Positions 58,302 to 64,000 of a DNA stretch of 64,000 bases are shown in pieces (within the stretch, counting starts at the first letter, position 1; every line of letters starts with the position of its first letter). Position numbers and translations under genes: made by a program. The DNA is from a virus: the IMG/VR virus record IMGVR_UViG_3300027747_004722, positions 1 to 64,000 of that record; one strand, given 5' to 3'. The notes below the pieces were generated by a model. The model was not told the origin of the DNA. It was given only the letters and a program-made list of their open reading frames with translations, and ran no database searches.

Positions 58302-59129
58302 GTGAAATTCAGCGAATGGCTTCTGTCCAGACACCATGATTGGCAAGAGTCCGCACTGTCGATGCTCGCCCCCTCGACGGGAAGGGGCGGGTTCGGAAAC
58401 GACGACGAAGAAGGCGATGACGACGGGGGCGGAGACGAATGGGACTGGGAGCGCATGGACCGATACAGGTGGAATCTCTTCAAGTGGTGCGGCGAGACCG
58501 CGTCCATGAGGGAAATCGCCGGTCTTATTGGCGACTTCGTGGAAAGGCAGAATCCCAAAAAAGTGACATACCTGATACAGCATTCAAAATACCAGGGCGA
58601 GGGACGCCCAAGGTATTTGCTGCAACTCAGGTACCACTTTGATTTCGACATCTCTCCCGTCGAAGACAAGCTGAGGAAAATACTGGAGAGGTCCGACCTC
58701 CACAAAGTCCTCGGCAAGGAAAAAAAGGACAACTGGACGCTCCTGCAGGAAGAGGAGGTCAGAGACTACATGACATACATCATATGCTTCTACCTTACTC
58801 AAAATCACGATTCGTCAAAAGACAATTGGGCAAAGGCCGCAGAAGGATCCCCGCTTGACAGGCATTTTTCTTTCAATGTATGGAACAGACTCAAAAAAAC
58901 ATGGGCGTCCAAGGTCCTCCCTGAAATTTCAGAAATAGCCATCGGGGCCGCATCCAAGGGCAGGATAGAAAGACCAAAAAGCTGGCTGGACATAGGAAAG
59001 CCAGAGGTCAAGTCCGACATTTCCGAAATGCGTCCTCCTTGGGGCGCATCGACCTACAACTCCGAAACGAAAGAATTGGGAGCGTCGGTCACGGCGATGA
59101 TACCCTTCGACTGGAACTACGCCAGATAG
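58302..59129 (+). CDS. Tagged protein MKFSEWLLS, unknown
   Basis: 275 residues from GTG 58302, with GGAG about ten bases before it; the ATG at 58254 lies within the TATA box and is not used. After the tag comes a Gly/Asp-rich acidic stretch (residues about 25-45), then a helical domain with many Trp (RMDRYRWNLFKWCGET; ERPKSWLDIG). No motif recognised. Convergent with the ADP-ribosyltransferase-like gene, 13-base overlap. Confidence 0.6.
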   Translation: MKFSEWLLSRHHDWQESALSMLAPSTGRGGFGNDDEEGDDDGGGDEWDWERMDRYRWNLFKWCGETASMREIAGLIGDFVERQNPKKVTYLIQHSKYQGEGRPRYLLQLRYHFDFDISPVEDKLRKILERSDLHKVLGKEKKDNWTLLQEEEVRDYMTYIICFYLTQNHDSSKDNWAKAAEGSPLDRHFSFNVWNRLKKTWASKVLPEISEIAIGAASKGRIERPKSWLDIGKPEVKSDISEMRPPWGASTYNSETKELGASVTAMIPFDWNYAR

Positions 59130-60004
59130 GGCTCCGTTCCCGTCCACTCGCCCTTCCTCTGCCCCCACTGCCTGACAAGATCCTCGGGAACCTCCCCGTA
59201 GACGAGCCTCGGCCTCTGCTTGTAGTCGAAAGGCACATGCAGCACGCAGACGATCCTGTTCGTACCCCTGAAGCCTATGGGCTCCTCCACCCGTGCGGTC
59301 AGGTTGAAAGGCTCGCTGGAATGGCGGAACGGGTTGGCGAGCCCCTTGAGCGTCCTCGTCATCTTCTCCCGCGCGGCCATGAAGTCCCTCTCCGCTTTCG
59401 ACTTGTCGGGCACCTCCGCGTCCTTGAAGTATCTCTTTAGGTAATAGCCCGAATACGCAGCCTGCCTCCTCAAGGCCGCCTTGAAAACCTCGTCCGCAAC
59501 CGCACCGACCCTCTCCTTTGCCATCGGATTCAACCCGATGTAGGAGGCCGTCCTGCTGAATACGCGATCCCTGTACTCCTCCCGAGCCTTCTCGACATAC
59601 TCCTCGTACGAAGGGTCGCCGAGCATGGAGTACAGGTCGGCGACCTTCATCTCGTTGTTCGCGACCGTGGCCATGAAGTTGAGGTCGTCCTCGTCCGCGA
59701 ACGCGGTCTTCGGCTGCATCTCCACCGCGACCAGGAGGTCGCCCTCCTCCATGTACTTGCGGTTCGCCCCGTTGGTGGCCGCCGAAAGCGCGGTCATGAG
59801 GTTCCTCGTCAGGTAGATGCCGTCGAGCGAGGCGCGGCTCGCGCTGTTGAACGAAGAGCCGGGGTCGTCCGCCCACGCCTTGCTCCTCCCCCTCGGCAGA
59901 AGCCCGTGGGACATGATCGAGCGCAGGTTCCTGAAGGCAGTGCCGTGGTACATGATCACCTTCGGCGTGCGGGCCTCCCGCAGAATCCACTCGGAAAACT
60001 TCAT
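59117..60004 (-). CDS. Tagged ADP-ribosyltransferase-like protein
   Basis: 295 residues. Tag MKFSEWILREA, with an LxE site at residue 10. Residues 18-36 (MYHGTAFRNLRSIMSHGLL) and 61-68 (DGIYLTRN) are the paired H and Y motifs of H-Y-E type ADP-ribosyl/phospho-transferases (PARP, diphtheria toxin, KptA, DarT). His20 and Tyr64 should hold NAD; a candidate Glu is at 95. The C-terminal 150 residues are helical. T4 packages the ADP-ribosyltransferase Alt in its head and injects it; this may be a structurally different counterpart. ATGA overlap with the next tagged gene upstream. Confidence 0.65.
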   Translation of the reverse strand: MKFSEWILREARTPKVIMYHGTAFRNLRSIMSHGLLPRGRSKAWADDPGSSFNSASRASLDGIYLTRNLMTALSAATNGANRKYMEEGDLLVAVEMQPKTAFADEDDLNFMATVANNEMKVADLYSMLGDPSYEEYVEKAREEYRDRVFSRTASYIGLNPMAKERVGAVADEVFKAALRRQAAYSGYYLKRYFKDAEVPDKSKAERDFMAAREKMTRTLKGLANPFRHSSEPFNLTARVEEPIGFRGTNRIVCVLHVPFDYKQRPRLVYGEVPEDLVRQWGQRKGEWTGTEPYLA

Positions 60005-60615
60005 TTCACCCTCCGGAGCATCGACCAGTCGATCTCCAATTTGCCCTTGAAGCCGAGGTTCTTCTCCACCTGCCAGGTGAAGTACCACCCCCGCGGCAGT
60101 TCGTAAAGCCGCCCGCCAATCACCGCCATATTGTCCAGCTCGGTGGGGTTGGTCTTCGAGCCCTCGGGAGACTCGCTCCACTCCGATCCGTTGTCGTACT
60201 TGATGAGCCTGTACGACCTGTTGCACTCCAAAGGATAAGTCAGCAGGTAGCCGTCACCGTAAGCATGCTCAAGAGCGTAGGTCCTCGGGTCGTAGTGGTG
60301 CACCGGCTGGATGTCGTAGGTGAACCACAGCATCCCGCTCATCGCTCTTTCTCCATTCAGGTATAGCCTTCCCCCCGACTCTTCGGCGTCCCTCTCGAAC
60401 GACCTCATGTCGAAACCCCTCCAGCACGTGATCCTGTGCGGTTCCTCCACGATTCTGTCGGATACCACCTTGCGCTGCATCTTGGCGAGCCTGTCCTTCA
60501 GGTCGCTTTCGTACCTCCGCCTGTCCTCGGGGTCGTCCATGTCGTATGTGGCCTTGTTGACCGGCCAGCGGTCGGTAACCTCCATGTCATAATCGAGGAA
60601 CTCCCTGAACTTCAT
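60001..60615 (-). CDS. Tagged protein MKFREFLD, possible second transferase
   Basis: 204 residues. After the tag, a charged helix, then RITCWRGFDM near 61-70, with GMLWFTYDI near 94-102. An Arg-Gly after a strand followed by a Ser/Thr strand recalls the R-S-E class of ADP-ribosyltransferases, the class of T4 Alt; the final Glu is not clear. Ribosome site GGAGGCGCG before the ATG. Coupled to the H-Y-E-like gene. Confidence 0.5.
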   Translation of the reverse strand: MKFREFLDYDMEVTDRWPVNKATYDMDDPEDRRRYESDLKDRLAKMQRKVVSDRIVEEPHRITCWRGFDMRSFERDAEESGGRLYLNGERAMSGMLWFTYDIQPVHHYDPRTYALEHAYGDGYLLTYPLECNRSYRLIKYDNGSEWSESPEGSKTNPTELDNMAVIGGRLYELPRGWYFTWQVEKNLGFKGKLEIDWSMLRRVK

Positions 60616-61025
60616 CGCGCCTCCACCCTCTTGAATTCATCCTTGCCCCGCAGGCGCTCGAGGAAGGAGCTCATTCGCTGGAAGGTGAAGACCCTGACCT
60701 CGTACTCGCCGCGCCCGTTCTGGGTCACTGATAGCACCCTGCCGCCCTCCTCCGATATTATCTCGGACACGGCCCGCGGATTCATCCCCCCGGCCGACAC
60801 GGTTATGCTCCGCGTCTTCGTCACGGCGACGCCCGCAGACGCGATGGCGATGAAAAGACATGCGACCGACGAGTAGGCCAAAGCCCTCACCCACCCCCTG
60901 GGGCGGTCGTCCACTATCATCCCCATCTCCACCACCGGCACATAGTCCCCCTGCCCCCGCTCCCTCACGGAGTCCAGGTAGGCGGGGAGATCCTTCAAAG
61001 GCATGGGCCTGTCTTGTCGTTCCAT
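60612..61025 (-). CDS. Single-span membrane protein
   Basis: 137 residues. A membrane helix at about 50-70 (AYSSVACLFIAIASAGVAV), then an alpha/beta domain with ITVSAGGMNPRAVSEIISEEGG and VLSVTQNGRGEYEVRVF. The globular part would lie outside the cytoplasm if oriented N-in. Overlaps the next gene by four bases. Confidence 0.6.
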   Translation of the reverse strand: MERQDRPMPLKDLPAYLDSVRERGQGDYVPVVEMGMIVDDRPRGWVRALAYSSVACLFIAIASAGVAVTKTRSITVSAGGMNPRAVSEIISEEGGRVLSVTQNGRGEYEVRVFTFQRMSSFLERLRGKDEFKRVEAR

Positions 61026-61037
61026 ACTCTGTCCTCC

Positions 61038-61271
61038 CTATCGTTTTCGAAAACCCCTCCGCACCGCCACCGCACCGCACGCGAGGCTCAACAGCCCCAA
61101 AAGCGGGACCTGGGGCAGGACGCACAGGAGCCAGACGCCCGCCGCGGCCGACAGAACGCCCAACGCCAAACCCACGCGCCTGAACCCCAGGAAACTCAGC
61201 AGCAGCGAAGCGCCCGCAACCCCCCACACGGAGAGCATCACTACGGCCGCCAACAGAGCTATAGATTCCAT
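61038..61271 (-). CDS. Small hydrophobic membrane protein
   Basis: 77 residues, nearly all hydrophobic, with two or three membrane segments (residues about 4-27, 33-52, 53-68) and a basic RRGFRKR end. Located before the single-span gene; perhaps they form a pair. Holin-like features (small, hydrophobic, basic tail) are present but not specific. Confidence 0.5.
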   Translation of the reverse strand: MESIALLAAVVMLSVWGVAGASLLLSFLGFRRVGLALGVLSAAAGVWLLCVLPQVPLLGLLSLACGAVAVRRGFRKR

Positions 61272-61289
61272 GAGCTCCCTCTTGCGGTA

Positions 61290-62600
61290 CTACCGCCCGT
61301 TCCTCTTCTGGCCCGTCGCACCCACAACACCGCCGGCGACGGCCGCGGGAACCGTGTACTTATCGGGCGAGAACTGTGCTTTAGCAGCTGCCAACCTTTT
61401 GGCAATTTCTTCAGAGCCACTGTGTCCGTAATGTTTTAAATCTAATCTAGCACTTAATGGGGTAGGAGAAGACTGAAGCATTGCATTTGTTGCGTCACTT
61501 CTGTCTGCATCCCCTCCAAAAACGCCACCAAGAACTCCAGGTTTATACTCTCCCTGTAAAACTCTTGCGGCATCCCTATATGTGTCTCTCAAATCAGGAC
61601 TGCTCGGGACGCCCACCCTAGTAAGCGACTCCGAACCTCCAGTACTACTTGCGTTTATGGTTCTTCCAATTCCACTGCCTTGGGCATGAAGATCTTTAGG
61701 GTCGAGACCACTCGATGCTCCCTTATTTTTCAATAATTTATCCGCCATTGAAACTGATTGATCACCGTAAACTTTGTGTCCGTCATCGTTGATGAAATAA
61801 GGGTGATTTACTTCTTGTCCGCCTTTGGAGGTTATTCGATCACCACTTGCCGACTTTCCGTTATCGTCCAGAACTATATTCTGCTTAACCCAGCTAAGAA
61901 CTTGTGGGTCTATTCCTTGGTCTTTTATCTTTTCCATTATGAAATCTTTGACCTCATGAGTGATCTTACCTACTCCTGCGCCTATAGCGGCCCCTGCTCC
62001 CACGAGAAACAACATCCTTGCGACTTCCTTCGGGTTGCCCTTGGCCCACTCTCCTATTTCCTTCGCTCTCTGACCCAAGGCTCCTGCTATCTTGCTGCCG
62101 TATCCGGCGACGTTGCCCGCCACTGACCCAGCAGCCCCACCTATTTTCTCCCCGGCCCAATCCCCCCACGTGTCGGCCTCGACGAAAGCCCTGAATGACT
62201 CCAGGGCCGGCTTTGGTTGGGGAGCCATCGCCTGACCAACCTTGCCGGCGACTTTGGCGCCTGCGTCCCATGTGGCGTCGAACGCCTTGTTCGCGCCCTT
62301 CATGAGCGGCTGCTTCACGAAGTAGAGAAGAGCCGCGAATGGCACCGCCGCCGGCCCGCCAGTTATGCCGGCCGCGACCAGCGCAGTGGCCAAGGGCAGA
62401 GGCACGCCCGTCTTCTGCGACAGAGCCTTGGCCGCCCCTCCGGCCCTAGACAATGCCTGCTTGGCCGCATCCGCATACCTGTCGTAGTTCTGCTCCACGC
62501 CCTGACGGGCCTGCTGGTAGCCCTGTCCGTAGCCCTTCTTGAGACTGTCGAAAAAACCCTCTTCGTACCGCTCCAAAGCCCATTCATTAAAGGTTCGCAT
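61290..62600 (-). CDS. Tagged Ala/Gly-rich protein MRTFNEWALE
   Basis: 436 residues. Tag MRTFNEWALE, then a Tyr/Gln-rich helix, then long Ala/Gly-rich amphipathic or membrane-active segments (residues about 55-95; 200-225). The C-terminal half contains a NHPYFINDDGHKVYGD patch and is encoded by more A+T-rich DNA (about 61430-61980). Its composition is like internal or membrane-penetrating virion proteins. ATG is four bases from TATATAT; no ribosome site. Confidence 0.6.
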   Translation of the reverse strand: MRTFNEWALERYEEGFFDSLKKGYGQGYQQARQGVEQNYDRYADAAKQALSRAGGAAKALSQKTGVPLPLATALVAAGITGGPAAVPFAALLYFVKQPLMKGANKAFDATWDAGAKVAGKVGQAMAPQPKPALESFRAFVEADTWGDWAGEKIGGAAGSVAGNVAGYGSKIAGALGQRAKEIGEWAKGNPKEVARMLFLVGAGAAIGAGVGKITHEVKDFIMEKIKDQGIDPQVLSWVKQNIVLDDNGKSASGDRITSKGGQEVNHPYFINDDGHKVYGDQSVSMADKLLKNKGASSGLDPKDLHAQGSGIGRTINASSTGGSESLTRVGVPSSPDLRDTYRDAARVLQGEYKPGVLGGVFGGDADRSDATNAMLQSSPTPLSARLDLKHYGHSGSEEIAKRLAAAKAQFSPDKYTVPAAVAGGVVGATGQKRNGR

Positions 62601-62603
62601 GCC

Positions 62604-62611
62604 ATATATAC
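62604..62611. promoter_or_regulatory. Shared ATATATAC box
   Basis: Between the divergent tagged gene (ATG at 62600, three to four bases away) and the gp13-like gene, which has a GGAGG leader. Confidence 0.5.
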
Positions 62612-62627
62612 ACTCGGAGGACCACTT

Positions 62628-63521
62628 ATGTCATGTAACGGAAGCAACACCCTCGCCATCAACAGGCCCAGCATGAGCGGCATGGCCAGCGCCCAGTGCA
62701 ACAGCGCCTGCACCGCCCTCGGACACGCAGACCCCCTCAACAAGGCCCAGCTCGGCCCGAGGAGGCAGAGGGAGAAGGTCAGGGAGCAGATCAAGGACTA
62801 CTGCCTCCACATGCTCGGCGCCCCCGTCGTCAAGCTGGAGCTCGACGCCCAGAACCTAGACTTCGCCGTCGACCAGGCCATGAAGGTCTTCGAGGACTAC
62901 GCCGGCAGGGAGCACTTCCAGTACTACGTGTTCGACAGCGTCCCCGGGCAGAGCGTCTACCAGATGCCCCCCGAGGTCGGCGTCGTCAGGAATGTCTTCT
63001 ACAAGGAGGTCGGCAACTACGCATTCCAGGCAAGCGACGTGGGAGGGGCGATACCAATCGAGTACTTCTACGCCTCCGGCAGCTACAGCTCAATCCAAGG
63101 AGGACTCATCGACCCAGTCCATCCCATATGGGGAAAAATGGGGGAGTGGGTTCAGTATCGGCAGTATGAACAAATGTACAGTAGAACGAGTTCTGCACTG
63201 GGGGGGTGGGAGTTCCTCGGTGGGCTGAATTCCATCAAGCTATACCCTGTTCCGTATAGAATACAGAAAGTTATGGTTCACTACCTCCAGAAGAACAAGG
63301 ACTGGGCGGAAGTCTCGCAGGCTCTTCAAGAGGGGGCGTTGACATACGCCAAGGAGATTCTCGGGAGGATCAGGAGTAAATACCAGAGCGTACCCGGAGC
63401 CCAAGGCGCAGTTGCGATGGACGGATCCACCCTCATTCAGGAAGCCAGGGAGGACAGACAGAAGTGGTTCGAGGACCTGATCTACAAGTTCGGAGACCTG
63501 CCGTTCATCAGTCTTGACTGA
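62628..63521 (+). CDS. gp13: Neck protein, gp13-like
   Basis: 297 residues. IKDYCLHMLGAPVVKLELDAQNLDFAVDQA near 55-85 (given in part) and GQSVYQMPPEVGVVRNVFYKEVG near 105 are typical of the gp13 head-completion/neck family. The C-terminal helices LTYAKEILGRIRSKY and WFEDLIYKFGDLPF complete the fold. Ribosome site GGAGG, eight bases before ATG. With gp14-like and gp15-like it forms the head-tail joint. Confidence 0.7.
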   Translation: MSCNGSNTLAINRPSMSGMASAQCNSACTALGHADPLNKAQLGPRRQREKVREQIKDYCLHMLGAPVVKLELDAQNLDFAVDQAMKVFEDYAGREHFQYYVFDSVPGQSVYQMPPEVGVVRNVFYKEVGNYAFQASDVGGAIPIEYFYASGSYSSIQGGLIDPVHPIWGKMGEWVQYRQYEQMYSRTSSALGGWEFLGGLNSIKLYPVPYRIQKVMVHYLQKNKDWAEVSQALQEGALTYAKEILGRIRSKYQSVPGAQGAVAMDGSTLIQEAREDRQKWFEDLIYKFGDLPFISLD

Positions 63522-63547
63522 TTTTGTTGAAATGTTATGATGATTTG

Positions 63548-63937
63548 ATGGAAATCGAAAAGGTCATCAAATCGATATTGGATTGTCTATCCCCCGATCT
63601 TCTCAAACCGAGTTATCGGGAAGAAAACAAGAAAAATCCAACCTTCGGACATTGCTATGTGGCTTCGGAAGTGCTATTCCATTTAATCGAGGCGGATATT
63701 CCCGGAAGATTTTCTCCATGGATCGGCAAAGATGACCAAGGCATCAATCACTGGTGGCTCGTCGACAACGAGGATGGATCCATAGTCGATCCCACGGCCG
63801 ACCAATACATTTCCCAAGGAAAGATTCCGCCGTACGAACACGGAAGGAAGTTTTCCTTTTTGACCAAAAATCCATCCCGGCGCGCCAAGATTGTTATGGA
63901 AAGAATCAACCTCGGTCGCGCTGCCCCTCCCACCTGA
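63548..63937 (+). CDS. Papain-like/transglutaminase-like fold protein
   Basis: 129 residues. FGHCYVASEVLFHL (Cys at the start of a helix), HWWLVDNEDGSIVDPTADQY (His strand followed by Asp) is the Cys-His-Asp order of small papain-like peptidases and transglutaminases. I recall unannotated phage proteins of the same kind. ATG 63548 chosen; TTG 63524 lies upstream without a ribosome site. A+T-rich compared with the neck gene. Confidence 0.55.
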   Translation: MEIEKVIKSILDCLSPDLLKPSYREENKKNPTFGHCYVASEVLFHLIEADIPGRFSPWIGKDDQGINHWWLVDNEDGSIVDPTADQYISQGKIPPYEHGRKFSFLTKNPSRRAKIVMERINLGRAAPPT

Positions 63938-64000
63938 CGGAGTTGCAGTGGGCGAATGAGAGGGGTCTTTCGCGAATCTGGGACTGCGGGAAAGTCCGAT
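63934..64000 (+). pseudogene. Remnant of a Vsr-like homing endonuclease C-terminus
   Basis: The frame starting within the stop of the previous gene reads LTELQWANERGLSRIWDCG and runs out of the window. It resembles the end of the endonuclease at 35779-37260 (TERQIMSDLGYNRIYDCG): T-E-x-Q, then G-x-x-R-I-[YW]-D-C-G. No N-terminal part is present upstream in this frame, so it looks like a decayed tail left by an insertion or deletion. Confidence 0.5.

Noticed and set aside
61038-61271. Holin for lysis
   Set aside because: Small and hydrophobic, but no endolysin or other lysis gene is adjacent, so the call cannot be supported.

Overview
The window is one stretch of a large tailed-phage genome of the T4 superfamily (contractile-tail myovirus). 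The evidence is a set of T4-type genes that occur together: a gp41-like replicative helicase, a UvsY-like mediator, a UvsW helicase, the gp46/gp47 nuclease-ATPase pair, class Ia ribonucleotide reductase (NrdA/NrdB), dUTPase, a gp55-like late sigma factor, a long contractile tail sheath, two tail-tube proteins, and gp13/gp14/gp15-like neck and tail-terminator proteins. Genes are packed on both strands with many ATGA or TTGA stop/start overlaps. No rRNA, tRNA or integrase was seen. The host cannot be named; most of the DNA is G+C-rich, with several A+T-rich inserts.

Layout. 1-4256 (-): fibre/adhesin genes, with fibronectin-III domains and a 937-residue protein of YadA-like GGG/NTASG repeats. 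4441-10609 (-): replication and nucleotide genes (HhH glycosylase, UvsY-like, gp41-like, GMP reductase GuaC, a sigma-like protein, a family-A DNA polymerase) with an HNH gene on the other strand. 10610-11131: a hairpin-rich stretch without a convincing gene. 11132-20217: an accessory block with an epimerase, a secreted trypsin-like protease, a glycosyltransferase, a CapK/PaaK-like adenylating enzyme and a 1565-residue Cys/Ser-rich giant. 20218-23998: small unknowns and UvsW. 24054-30464: a surface-glycan cassette (GT90, glycosyltransferase-like, TylF-type methyltransferase, transaldolase-like, and a nucleotidyltransferase-HAD-kinase fusion), partly A+T-rich. 30495-41530 (+): a metalloprotease-like protein, gp47, gp46, nrdB, a Vsr-like homing endonuclease, nrdA with a mini-intein, dut, a SET-domain protein and a PD-(D/E)XK nuclease. 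41508-50129: a gp26-like baseplate protein with a probable -1 frameshift, glycosyltransferases, small unknowns and the late sigma factor. 50126-63937: tail tube, sheath, tail terminator and neck genes, interleaved with membrane proteins and tagged unknowns.

Two patterns tie the window together. First, about eleven genes begin with a shared tag of the form M-[KR]-x-F-x-x-[WF]-[LIM], resembling the N-terminal capsid-targeting sequence of T4 internal head proteins; the bodies include an ADP-ribosyltransferase-like domain, a possible second one, an HExxH metalloprotease-like domain and a possible Cys/His domain. I infer a set of head-packaged, injected proteins. Second, many transcription units start at a -10-like CTAnATA or TATATA box lying only 3-7 bases from the start codon, or shared as a near-palindrome by two divergent genes. 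This fits T4-type late promoters read by the gp55-like sigma factor and suggests leaderless or nearly leaderless late mRNAs.
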